From: Chryseobacterium sp. MFBS3-17
Lineage (GTDB): Bacteria > Bacteroidota > Bacteroidia > Flavobacteriales > Weeksellaceae
Reading direction: 5' to 3'
Length of the DNA: 64,000 nucleotides
Assembly: GCF_020687745.1 (NCBI RefSeq)
Contig: NZ_JAJEWK010000012.1
Span: forward strand, 124,001 to 188,000
Shown one piece after another: positions 27,132 through 35,245 of the stretch (the first letter of the stretch is position 1; every line of letters begins with the position of its first letter). Made by a program: the position numbers and the translations under genes. The notes below the pieces were generated by a model, which saw nothing but the letters and a program-made list of their open reading frames with translations, was not told where the DNA came from and ran no database searches.

Positions 27132-27172
27132 TAATTTTGATGTTTGTATGCTAAAATTTATTAATTTAGCAT
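27132..27172 (+). promoter_or_regulatory. -7 box and leader dyad before adhesin 4
   Basis: TAATTTTG (27132-27139) is a full TAnnTTTG match. Downstream, ATGCTAAA (27148-27155) and TTTAGCAT (27165-27172) form an 8-bp inverted repeat in the predicted leader, matching in part the GCTAA/TTAGC dyad before adhesin 3. No TTG was found at the normal -33 distance. Confidence 0.45.
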
Positions 27173-27193
27173 TAATTACTAAATTTTATAATT

Positions 27194-29614
27194 ATGAAAA
27201 AATTTCTTATCACCTGCCTGCTCGCAATAGGAGTAGGCGCCATGGCTCAAACGTATTGTGTTCCGTCCTTTGCCAGTGGGTGTAGTGATGGTGACGCAAT
27301 TGACGATTTTGTCATTTCATCTGCCGGTTTTACTCATTCAGGAACCGCTTGCTCCGCAACTTCTTATGAAGATTTTTCATCTACGCACACGATTACACTT
27401 CAGCCTACCATTAATTATAGTTTTAGTGTAACCCATGGGTTCAGTTCCCAACAGGTGAGGGTCTGGATCGATTTTGATAATAATTATGATTTTGATCCTG
27501 CCGCAGAATTGGTAGGCTCTGCCTCCAGCGGCTCTCTGAATACCAGTACTGGTGTCATTACCGTGCCTGCTACTGTGGCTCCCGGAAACTACCGTATGCG
27601 TGTGGCTACCCGGTATTCAACTGCTCCCATACCGTGTGAAACTGCCGGTTGGGGAGAAGCTCATGACTATACGGTAACCATTACCGCAGCTCCTTCCTGT
27701 CTGCCTCCTACGGGCGTTTCGGCTACTACTGTAGGTTCAGTAACCGCGGTGGTAGAATGGACTCCTTCTACATCTACACCGTCAGGCTATCAGGTGTATT
27801 ACAGCACGGTAAATACGGCACCAACAGCTGCCACAACTCTGGATGCAACCAATTCAGTTTCCACTGCTGCTTCACCAGCAAATCTGTCTTCACTTACTCC
27901 GGCTACTACCTATTATTTCTGGGTGAGATCCGACTGTGGGACAGATCAGAGTGTCTGGGAGTCCGGTGGGTCATTCACAACCGCATGTGTACCTTTTGCA
28001 GCACCATTCACAGAGAATTTCTCCGGAACCGGAATACCAAATTGCTGGTCTACATTCAGTACAGATAATACCGGCTATGCACTATGGCTATTTACGGGTA
28101 CACCAGATTATGGTACGAGCGGCAACGGAAGTGCTGCAGGTCAGTTTGCCTGGGTAGATGCATCTGTTCCTTACGATAATATTCATGATGTGACCCTTCA
28201 GTCGCCACAGATATCGCTCACCGGACTCGCTTCTCCGTTGCTGCAGTTCAGATGGTTTAAAAATCACCTTACCGGTGTGGGAGGAACGGTTCCTGCTTAC
28301 GACCATAATGAACTGATTGTGCAGGTACGGGATGTGAATTCAGCGACATGGACCGAAATTTTTGCCTCAGATACCAATGGTGCCGGATGGCGTACCGAAA
28401 TGGTTGCGCTGCCTGCTTCATTACTGAACGCTACTATTGAATTAAGATTTATAGTGGACAAAGATGTCAGCGGAAATGGCTATTTCTATGATAATGTGCT
28501 GCTGGATGATATTCAGGTGATCAATACTCCAACTTGTCTGGAACCTGGCGGATTTGCTTTGGGAACCATAGGTTCTACTACAGCTGATTTATCATGGACA
28601 GCACCGATGGCCGGAATGCCTATTGGATATACGCTGTATTACAGTACCAGCAGTACCCCGCCGAATGCTTCTACCGTGCTGGATAATACCAACTCTGTTA
28701 CCGTGGCAGCTCCGGCACTTACGGCCACGATTCAGAATCTGACGCCGGTTACCACCTACTATGTCTGGGTAAGAACCAACTGTGGAAGTTCGGATGTGAG
28801 CACCTGGTCTCCGTCATTAACCTTTACCACCCAGTGTGCAGCTTACGTACCGGCTTATACTAATGATTTTGGTACCTTCCCTGGTGCGTGCTGGTCTCAT
28901 GCTTCCGGAGGTTCTGCCTCAGCAGGTCCTGCAGGAACAGGTCAATACTGGTTTGCAGATGGCTTCCTGAACAGTGGTTCTACTGGCGCAGCAAAAATAA
29001 ACCTCTACTCCACCGGCAGAACCGGATGGCTGATGTCGCCAGTATTTGATCTTACAGCGGGCGATTTTGATCTGACTTTTGATTATGGTCTTACCTTGTA
29101 TGCCTCTACTACCGGCGGTAATTTGGGAAGTGATGACCTGGTACAAGTGTTGATGTCCACAGATAATGGAGCAACCTGGCAGGTGTTGCAGACCTGGGAT
29201 ACCAGTTCCTCAATTTCAAACACTGCAACCCAATACAGTTACACCATTACCGGAGGTACCGCCCAAACCCGTTTTGCCATCTACGCCACAGACGGATCGG
29301 TAGGTGATCCTGAAGATATTGAGTTCTTTGTAGACAACTTCAGCGTGCTTCCTGCTGCATTATCTGTGGTGGAAACACTTACCGATGCTAAAGAGGTAAA
29401 AGTATATCCGAATCCGTTTACTGATGTTGTTAATATTTCAGATATTAAGGATGTGAAAAGTGTGACCGTGATGGATATGTCCGGACGAATGGTGAAAGTA
29501 ATCACCAGCCCTGCCAGACAGCTTCATTTGGGTGACCTGAAATCCGGAATGTATCTCCTGAAAATGGATTACAAGGACGGTTCCGTGAAAACGGCGAAAG
29601 TGATAAAAAAGTAA
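27194..29614 (+). CDS. T9SS-exported GEVED/FN3/adhesin protein (adhesin 4 of 5)
   Basis: 806 aa. Signal peptide MKKFLITCLLAIGVGAMAQ. A GEVED-type domain (VRVWIDFDNNYDFD, GNYRMRVATRY, GEAHDYTV) is followed by FN3 module 1 (CLPPTGVSATT), a cleaved-adhesin-like domain (FSGTGIPNCWSTFS; RFIVDKDVSGNGYFYDN), FN3 module 2 (CLEPGGFALG), a second adhesin-like domain (FPGACWSHASGGSASAGPAG) and the sorting domain (VKVYPNPFTDVVNISD to KVIKK). It looks like adhesin 3 with an extra adhesin-FN3 pair inserted, which fits growth by module duplication. The CTD belongs to the same subgroup as adhesin 5 (QLHLGDLKSGMYLLK). Confidence 0.9.
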   Translation: MKKFLITCLLAIGVGAMAQTYCVPSFASGCSDGDAIDDFVISSAGFTHSGTACSATSYEDFSSTHTITLQPTINYSFSVTHGFSSQQVRVWIDFDNNYDFDPAAELVGSASSGSLNTSTGVITVPATVAPGNYRMRVATRYSTAPIPCETAGWGEAHDYTVTITAAPSCLPPTGVSATTVGSVTAVVEWTPSTSTPSGYQVYYSTVNTAPTAATTLDATNSVSTAASPANLSSLTPATTYYFWVRSDCGTDQSVWESGGSFTTACVPFAAPFTENFSGTGIPNCWSTFSTDNTGYALWLFTGTPDYGTSGNGSAAGQFAWVDASVPYDNIHDVTLQSPQISLTGLASPLLQFRWFKNHLTGVGGTVPAYDHNELIVQVRDVNSATWTEIFASDTNGAGWRTEMVALPASLLNATIELRFIVDKDVSGNGYFYDNVLLDDIQVINTPTCLEPGGFALGTIGSTTADLSWTAPMAGMPIGYTLYYSTSSTPPNASTVLDNTNSVTVAAPALTATIQNLTPVTTYYVWVRTNCGSSDVSTWSPSLTFTTQCAAYVPAYTNDFGTFPGACWSHASGGSASAGPAGTGQYWFADGFLNSGSTGAAKINLYSTGRTGWLMSPVFDLTAGDFDLTFDYGLTLYASTTGGNLGSDDLVQVLMSTDNGATWQVLQTWDTSSSISNTATQYSYTITGGTAQTRFAIYATDGSVGDPEDIEFFVDNFSVLPAALSVVETLTDAKEVKVYPNPFTDVVNISDIKDVKSVTVMDMSGRMVKVITSPARQLHLGDLKSGMYLLKMDYKDGSVKTAKVIKK

Positions 29615-29633
29615 TTCAATAATTTTACTGATG

Positions 29634-29660
29634 AGAGCGGCATTTGCCGCTCTTTTTTTA
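29634..29660 (+). terminator. Terminator of adhesin 4
   Basis: AGAGCGGCA (29634-29642) pairs with TGCCGCTCT (29645-29653), followed by a T run. Confidence 0.88.
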
Positions 29661-29667
29661 TTTTTCG

Positions 29668-29699
29668 TTGTGAAAAAGTATTATCTTTAACTGTTTAAA
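29668..29699 (+). promoter_or_regulatory. Promoter of adhesin 5
   Basis: TTG (29668-29670), 21 bases, TATCTTTA (29692-29699); seven of eight -7 positions. It starts right after the terminator of the previous gene. Confidence 0.6.
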
Positions 29700-29717
29700 A
29701 ATTTATACCTATAATCT

Positions 29718-31832
29718 ATGAGAAAAATTGATTTTTTTGTTAAGAACAAAGCGATGCAGTGGAGCAGGAGTCTGCTGGCAGCAGGAGCTTTTCTGGCCTG
29801 CGGAACCATGGATGCCCAGGTAAGCTTGTACAGTTTCACGCAGTCATCCGGAACTTTCACGGAAATATCCGGAGGCACCCAGTTGGGTGTTGCGGTAAGC
29901 AATGTTTCGGCCGGCAACCTGAACAGTAATGTATTTAATGCCACGTTGCCGTTCACGTTTTTTTTTGACGGACAGGGTTACACGTCCATCAATGTGTCAT
30001 CCAATGGGTTCATTACTTTCGGTGCTACGGCTCCCGCTACAACCAATACAACGCCCATCAGTAATACTGCAGGGTACGATGGTGCAGTAGCAGCGTTTGG
30101 GGGTGATTTAAATTCATATTTTGATACGGTCAATGGAACCATGACCGGAGATATCCGTATGGAAACAGTGGGTACAACTCCCAACCGTGAAATTGTAATC
30201 CAATGGAAAAACTTCAGACCTTCCAACAGTACATCCACTACCAATATCTATTTAATGGACTTCCAGATCCGCCTTGCCGAAACAACTAATGCGGTCTCTG
30301 TACACTATGGAAGTGCAGGTTATCAGTTGGGTAGCACTACAATATCGGGAACAAGACAGGTGGGGCTTCGCGGAAGTTCAAATACGGATTATAACAACAG
30401 GCTGAGCACCACATCTACTAATTTTGACAGTTCAGCCGCAGGAACTGCCAATAATAGCTCGCAGGCTTATAATACCATGAATGCCACACCGGGAATGCCG
30501 CCATCCGGACTGGTCTATACCTGGAATCCGCCTACCTGTGTGGCTCCATCAGGATTTGCGGCAAATGTGACGTCTTATGACAGCGCCACGCTGAACTGGA
30601 ATGCGTCTTCTACGCCGGTAGCAAACGGATATGATATCTATTACAGCACTACCAATACAGCTCCTTCGGCGCTTACCGCACCCACAGTTCCGGGAGTGGC
30701 GGGTCTTTCCCACAACCTGAATGGTGTGTTGACCCCAAGTACCACTTATTATGCATGGATCCGTTCCAATTGCACAGCTTCAGATCTCAGTTCGTGGTCT
30801 GCTTTGCCTGTAGTTTTCACTACCGACTGTCTGCCTCCTGCCATACTCACCACGGCGGTAACGCCTGCTCCGGCATGCGTGGGAGATACTGCTGATCTTA
30901 CAGCCACCGCAGATGCAGGAACTGCCATTAACTGGTATACTGCTGCTACGGGTGGTACTCCTGTAGCTACGGGAGCTACTTTTACAACTCCTGCACTTAC
31001 GGCAACCACATCTTACTGGGTGAGTGCTTCTACCGGACAAACCGCATCAGGGGGTAAGGCGCAGCCGGATGCAAACCCGTCTAATGGTGCAGGGACTACA
31101 AACTTCGGACTGGTATTTGACGTGCTGGCTCCGTTCACGCTGGAATCCGTGGTGATCTATCCGGTGAGTTCCAGCAGTAATTCCGGAACTGTGGTGATTG
31201 ATGTAATTGATGGCAGCAGTAATATCATACATACGGCAACTATACCGGTGCAGGGAGCTCCTGCAGGGTCTGCCCAGCCTCATGTGGCAACACTGAATTT
31301 CCAGATGGTACCGGGAACCAATTATAAGATGAGACCCAGAAATATGAATGGAATCTCACAATTGTATTTTGATCCGTCTGCCAATGCTCCGAACGGAAAT
31401 TACGGATACCCGTTTGTAGTGCCGGGATTACTTTCCATCAATACCAGTACGCTTGCCGCGGCGCCAGGCAATACGGCAAGAAACGATCTGTATTACTATT
31501 TCTACGACTGGCAGATTTCCACCAAATGTGAATCTGCACTGCAGGAAGTGGTGGTGACTGTGGATCCGAACTGCCAGATGAGCGTTGTAGATGTGGAAGG
31601 CAAGGATAAAACCGTGACCATTTCACCGAATCCTTTCACAGATGTGGTGAATGTTTCAGACATTAAGGATGTAAAGAGTGTGACGGTAATGGATATGGCC
31701 GGGAGAATCGTGAAAATCATTGACAATCCGACAAGACAGCTTCATTTAGGTGATCTGAAATCCGGAATGTATCTCCTGAAACTGACTTGCAAAGATGGTT
31801 CTGTGAAAACAGCCAAAGCGATCAGGAAGTAA
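29718..31832 (+). CDS. T9SS-exported nidogen-like/FN3/Ig-like protein (adhesin 5 of 5)
   Basis: 704 aa, with a signal peptide ending near GTMDAQ. Residues about 35-270 are nidogen-like and parallel adhesin 2 (YSFTQSSGTFTEIS; QVGLRGSSNTDYNNR). One FN3 module (CVAPSGFAANVTSYDS to YYAWIRSNC) and an Ig-like module (CVGDTADLTATADAG; INWYTAATGG) follow, the latter like that of adhesin 1. A beta-rich region of about 190 aa leads to the sorting domain (VTISPNPFTDVVNVSD to KAIRK). It shares its first part with adhesin 2, its middle with adhesin 1 and its tail with adhesin 4, so it is a mosaic of the array. Confidence 0.9.
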   Translation: MRKIDFFVKNKAMQWSRSLLAAGAFLACGTMDAQVSLYSFTQSSGTFTEISGGTQLGVAVSNVSAGNLNSNVFNATLPFTFFFDGQGYTSINVSSNGFITFGATAPATTNTTPISNTAGYDGAVAAFGGDLNSYFDTVNGTMTGDIRMETVGTTPNREIVIQWKNFRPSNSTSTTNIYLMDFQIRLAETTNAVSVHYGSAGYQLGSTTISGTRQVGLRGSSNTDYNNRLSTTSTNFDSSAAGTANNSSQAYNTMNATPGMPPSGLVYTWNPPTCVAPSGFAANVTSYDSATLNWNASSTPVANGYDIYYSTTNTAPSALTAPTVPGVAGLSHNLNGVLTPSTTYYAWIRSNCTASDLSSWSALPVVFTTDCLPPAILTTAVTPAPACVGDTADLTATADAGTAINWYTAATGGTPVATGATFTTPALTATTSYWVSASTGQTASGGKAQPDANPSNGAGTTNFGLVFDVLAPFTLESVVIYPVSSSSNSGTVVIDVIDGSSNIIHTATIPVQGAPAGSAQPHVATLNFQMVPGTNYKMRPRNMNGISQLYFDPSANAPNGNYGYPFVVPGLLSINTSTLAAAPGNTARNDLYYYFYDWQISTKCESALQEVVVTVDPNCQMSVVDVEGKDKTVTISPNPFTDVVNVSDIKDVKSVTVMDMAGRIVKIIDNPTRQLHLGDLKSGMYLLKLTCKDGSVKTAKAIRK

Positions 31833-31855
31833 AATAAATGCCTGATTTTATTTCT

Positions 31856-31882
31856 AAGGACTGCAATTGCAGTCCTTTTTTT
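31856..31882 (+). terminator. Terminator of adhesin 5
   Basis: A perfect 22-base palindrome (31856-31877) of AAGGACTGCAA with its reverse complement, followed by a T run. Confidence 0.88.
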
Positions 31883-32015
31883 GCATCAACAGAACCTGAT
31901 AAACCGTTGAATTGAAGGGAAATGCAGTGTGGCGAATGCTGTGAATTTTCTTATGGACAATCGTGTTGTTTCTAAATGATCAATTAAAAACAGATGTGCG
32001 GTTTTGCTTCCTGCA

Positions 32016-32879
32016 TTATGGGGAATCCGAAGATGGATCTACCGGCTCTCCGCAGCGTTTACAATAATGCGCGTCATCATCAATGTCCTCATTCTTGCAC
32101 CGGCGGCATGTTTTCTCCAGATTTTGTCTTTTATTCCGCATTTCGGCGGTTACAATTCCGGTGGGAACGGCAATGATGGAGTAACCGGCGAGCATCAGGA
32201 TGATGGCAAAGAATTTTCCCAGACCGGTGGTGGGCGCCACATCGCCATAACCTACAGTGGTTACCGTAACTACTGCCCAGTAAATACTCTGAGGAATACT
32301 CTCAAAACCCTCCCGGTGACCCTCTACCATGAACATCATAGAGCCCACCACTACAGAGAAAATCATCAGAAAAAGGAGGAATATATAGATTTTTCTTGAA
32401 CTGTTTCTCAGAGCCCTTACAATGAGATAGCCATCGTTCATGAAGTCCAGCAGATTCAGAATCCTGAAAACTCTGAGCATTCTGAGCATGCGGATGATGA
32501 GGAAAAATTTGGTTACCGGGAAGAGCAGGCTGAGGAAAAAAGGCAGAATGGCGAGCAAATCAATAATTCCGAAGAAACTGAAAATATAATCTTTTTTATT
32601 GCGGATGGTGACAATCCGCATAATATATTCTGCTGTGAAAAACAGAGAAATAATCCATTCCAGTACCACAAAAATGGTGTGGTATTTCAGATCAAAAGAG
32701 GGCACGCTTTCCATCATGACAATGAAGGTGCTCAGGAAAATAAGAATCAGCAGGTTGATATCAAATATTTTTCCCAGCGGCGTATCTGCACGGTAAATGA
32801 TGCGAAAGAGCTGGCGCTTCCACTTTTTTCGTTCCGGTATGAAATCGTGTTCCTTTTCCGGGGTGTACTCTGGCTCCAT
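32016..32879 (-). CDS. Voltage-gated potassium channel with C-terminal zinc ribbon
   Basis: 287 aa. Six membrane helices: S1 near 41-56, S2 69-90, S3 100-119, an S4 with Arg every third residue (RMLRMLRVFRI, 130-140), S5 163-184 and S6 222-243. The selectivity filter is TVGYGD (208-213) in the P-loop. The cytosolic tail carries two CxxC pairs (Cys 258/261 and Cys 273/276: CRRC and CKRC) in a short zinc-ribbon arrangement. The voltage-sensor and pore layout is that of Kv-type ion transport proteins. The ribbon could sense metal or redox state, or help tetramer assembly; that is inference. It diverges from the Nif3-family gene. Confidence 0.93.
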   Translation of the reverse strand: MEPEYTPEKEHDFIPERKKWKRQLFRIIYRADTPLGKIFDINLLILIFLSTFIVMMESVPSFDLKYHTIFVVLEWIISLFFTAEYIMRIVTIRNKKDYIFSFFGIIDLLAILPFFLSLLFPVTKFFLIIRMLRMLRVFRILNLLDFMNDGYLIVRALRNSSRKIYIFLLFLMIFSVVVGSMMFMVEGHREGFESIPQSIYWAVVTVTTVGYGDVAPTTGLGKFFAIILMLAGYSIIAVPTGIVTAEMRNKRQNLEKTCRRCKNEDIDDDAHYCKRCGEPVDPSSDSP

Positions 32880-32883
32880 ACTG

Positions 32884-32911
32884 TTGTTGTTAGAAATAAT
32901 TCTTATTTTCG
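32884..32911 (+). promoter_or_regulatory. Promoter of the Nif3-family gene
   Basis: TTG (32884-32886), 17 bases, TATTTTCG (32904-32911); one mismatch in the -7 box. It supports the ATG at 32928 rather than an earlier in-frame start inside the channel gene. Confidence 0.5.
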
Positions 32912-32914
32912 TTA

Positions 32915-32922
32915 CAAACTTA
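32915..32922 (-). promoter_or_regulatory. -7 box of the potassium channel gene
   Basis: Minus-strand TAAGTTTG, a full TAnnTTTG match about 36 bases before the ATG. It almost touches the divergent promoter of the Nif3 gene, so the two may compete. Confidence 0.55.
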
Positions 32923-32927
32923 AGGAA

Positions 32928-34025
32928 ATGAAGTTAAAAGATGCTGTTTTTGTTTTGGAAAGTACTTTTTCCATGAAACTGGCCGAAGATTTTGATAATG
33001 TGGGACTTCTCTGCGGAAATCCTGATCGGAATCTTACCGGGATTCTGATTGCTCATGATGCACTGGAATCTGTTGTAGATGAGGCTGTTGCACAAAATCT
33101 AAACCTGATAATTTGTTTTCACCCCATTATTTTTTCCGGACTGAAATCCCTTACGGGAAAAAACTACGTGGAGCGGGCGGTACTGAAAGCCATCGAGAAT
33201 AAAATAGCCATCTATGCCATACATACGGCGTTTGACAATGATTCACTGGGAGTCAATTTTGGCATCTGCGAAGCATTATGCCTGAAGAATCAAAAAATTC
33301 TGATGCCTAAACGGGAGATGCTGAATCAGCTTACAACCTATGTTCCCGCCGGGCATACCGCTCAGGTGAAAGAAGCACTTTTTGCTGCCGGAGCCGGAAG
33401 CATCGGGGATTATGATGAGTGCAGTTTTACCCTGCAGGGCAGCGGAACCTTCCGGCCGGTAGGAAATGCCCGGCCTTTTTCCGGTGAGCTGAATGTGCGG
33501 GAACAAGCAGAAGAGGATATGATTTCTGTAATTTTCGAATCGTTTAAACTCAATGCCATACTGGCGGCGCTGCGCAGCGCACATCCTTATGAAGAAGTGG
33601 CCTATCAGGTATATGCCCTGGAAAATGAAAACCAGCATGCCGGACTGGGCCGGTACGGTGATCTGGAAACGGAAATGGGTGAGGCGGAGTTTCTTCAAAT
33701 GGTGAAACAAACTTTTAATCTGTCTGTCATCCGCCATTCTGCAACACGGGGCAAAAAAGTGCGCAGGGTAGGAGTGCTGGGCGGCAGCGGAGCCTCCGGA
33801 ATCGCTGCGGCCAAAGCAGCGCAGTGCGATGCCTATCTCACAGGAGATGTGAAATACCACGACTTTTTTCAGGCGGAAGAAAAAATGCTGATTTGCGACA
33901 TCGGGCATTATGAATCTGAACAGTTTGTGGTTCCGCAATTATTTGAGATACTCTCGGAAAAATTTCGTAAATTTGCAGTCTCAAAATCTGTTGAGAAAAC
34001 CAATCCTGTAAACTATTTTTTATAA
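32928..34025 (+). CDS. Nif3-like dinuclear metal centre protein (YqfO/YbgI family)
   Basis: 365 aa from the ATG at 32928; the open frame extends upstream into the channel gene, but MKLKDAVFVLE is the normal family start. The Nif3 fold is split by an inserted PII/CutA-like domain of about 100 aa, as in YqfO. Conserved parts: FDNVGLLCG, CFHPIIFSGLKS, HTAFDNDSLGVN, GLGRYGDLE, GVLGGSG, DAYLTGDVKYHDF, DIGHYESE. The first His of the usual HHP metal motif reads Phe (FHP), so one metal ligand may be supplied otherwise. Annotated elsewhere as GTP cyclohydrolase I type 2, a function that remains unproven for most members. The next gene starts 4 bases after its stop codon. Confidence 0.92.
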   Translation: MKLKDAVFVLESTFSMKLAEDFDNVGLLCGNPDRNLTGILIAHDALESVVDEAVAQNLNLIICFHPIIFSGLKSLTGKNYVERAVLKAIENKIAIYAIHTAFDNDSLGVNFGICEALCLKNQKILMPKREMLNQLTTYVPAGHTAQVKEALFAAGAGSIGDYDECSFTLQGSGTFRPVGNARPFSGELNVREQAEEDMISVIFESFKLNAILAALRSAHPYEEVAYQVYALENENQHAGLGRYGDLETEMGEAEFLQMVKQTFNLSVIRHSATRGKKVRRVGVLGGSGASGIAAAKAAQCDAYLTGDVKYHDFFQAEEKMLICDIGHYESEQFVVPQLFEILSEKFRKFAVSKSVEKTNPVNYFL

Positions 34026-34029
34026 AAAT

Positions 34030-34815
34030 ATGGCAAAGAAGAACGTAGAAATTACTGTTGAAGATAAACTGAGAGCGCTGTACGATCTGCAAATTATTGA
34101 TTCCAGATTAGACGAAATCCGCAATACCAGAGGTGAACTTCCGATAGAGGTGGAAGATCTTGAGATCGAAATTGAAGGTTTGGAGAAAAGAGCAGAGAAG
34201 TTTCAGAACGAAATCAAAGAGCAGAATGACGAGATCAATACCAAGAAAGAGGTAATGAATCATGCGGCTACGCTTATTGACAAGTACAAAACTCAGCAGG
34301 ATAATGTTCGGAACAATAAAGAATTTGAAGCGCTGGGCAAGGAAATAGAGTTTCAGGAGCTCGAAATTCAGCTGGCGCATAAGCGGATCAATGAGTACGA
34401 GGCAAAAATCTCGCATAAAAAAGAAATGCTGGATGAACTGAACAGCAAAATTGACGAATTTAAGAACCACCTGAAGTTCAAAAAAGAAGAACTGGACAAC
34501 CTGATAGCCGAAACGCAGAAGGAAGAAGAGTTTCTGATGGAAAAATCAAAAGAATTCTCCAAAAACATAGACCAAAGACTGCTGGCTTCTTACCAGAGAA
34601 TCCGTTCCAACTCCACCACCGGTCTGGCTGTGGTAGGTCTGGAAAGAGGGGCGCCGGTAGGATCATTCTTCACAGTTCCGCCACAGAAGCAGATGGAAAT
34701 TGCTCAGCGCAAGAAAATCATCATTGATGAGCATTCCGGAAAGATTTTGATAGACGATGAAATGGTACAGGAAGAAAACGAAAAGATGGCAGAAGTCATC
34801 AGATTCAAGGCTTAA
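34030..34815 (+). CDS. Coiled-coil protein of the C4 zinc-ribbon (CT398/DUF164) family that lacks the zinc cysteines
   Basis: 261 aa. Residues about 10-185 form a long charged coiled coil (EIEGLEKRAEKFQNEIKEQN and similar). A C-terminal ribbon follows, where the family normally has two Cys pairs around PPQ. Here the first pair region reads RGAPVGSFFTVPPQ and the second reads IIIDEHSGKILID, so all four expected Cys are replaced and the protein has no ribbon Cys. The surrounding motif (PPQKQMEIAQRKKI) is intact, so the fold probably remains without zinc. Always found next to Nif3 in related genomes as far as I recall; the pair is co-transcribed here. Confidence 0.85.
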   Translation: MAKKNVEITVEDKLRALYDLQIIDSRLDEIRNTRGELPIEVEDLEIEIEGLEKRAEKFQNEIKEQNDEINTKKEVMNHAATLIDKYKTQQDNVRNNKEFEALGKEIEFQELEIQLAHKRINEYEAKISHKKEMLDELNSKIDEFKNHLKFKKEELDNLIAETQKEEEFLMEKSKEFSKNIDQRLLASYQRIRSNSTTGLAVVGLERGAPVGSFFTVPPQKQMEIAQRKKIIIDEHSGKILIDDEMVQEENEKMAEVIRFKA

Positions 34816-34836
34816 TCCCATCTCTGAAAATACATG

Positions 34837-34866
34837 AAACCACAGAATTTTCTGTGGTTTTTTTGT
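34837..34866 (+). terminator. Terminator of the Nif3/coiled-coil unit
   Basis: AAACCACAGAA (34837-34847) pairs with TTCTGTGGTTT (34850-34860), followed by T. Confidence 0.88.
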
Positions 34867-34959
34867 GGAGTGACGAGATCATGATTTGATTTAAGGTTGA
34901 GTTTTCAGAGTATTTCTCAATCGGAGGATGGCTCGTAGGGAATGGCATTGTGCTGAAAA

Positions 34960-35105
34960 TTCACCCCTCCTGCGAAGGTTGCGTGAGGGATAGCAGCGGA
35001 AAGCCCACAGCGCAGCGAGGACTTGCAGCGAATAGCCCGACCCGAAGGGGCATGCCCAAATATAAATCTTGAAAGTAGCCCAGCAGCCTGTTTTTTGAGT
35101 TCAGT
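34960..35105. repeat. Probable dispersed non-coding repeat of flavobacterial genomes
   Basis: A GC-richer block in AT-rich surroundings, with words such as GGTTGCGTGAGGGATAGCAG, GCCCACAGCGCAGCGAGGA and CCCGAAGGGGCATGCCC. I recall close copies of this block scattered between genes in Chryseobacterium and relatives, where they give spurious short ORFs in both directions. Only one copy is in this window, so repetition cannot be shown here. The 34866-34959 and 35106-35245 flanks hold nothing I can assign. Confidence 0.45.
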
Positions 35106-35245
35106 GCGTAAGAATAACGCCGCAAGGGGATGGATTTGCAGGTGAGGCGGTCGCAATGTGTTGATCTGTGATACAGACCGCCGGCATACCGACATTAAGT
35201 GTGATTCCTCTATGCTTGACAAGATGAATTTGACAAATCGAACAA

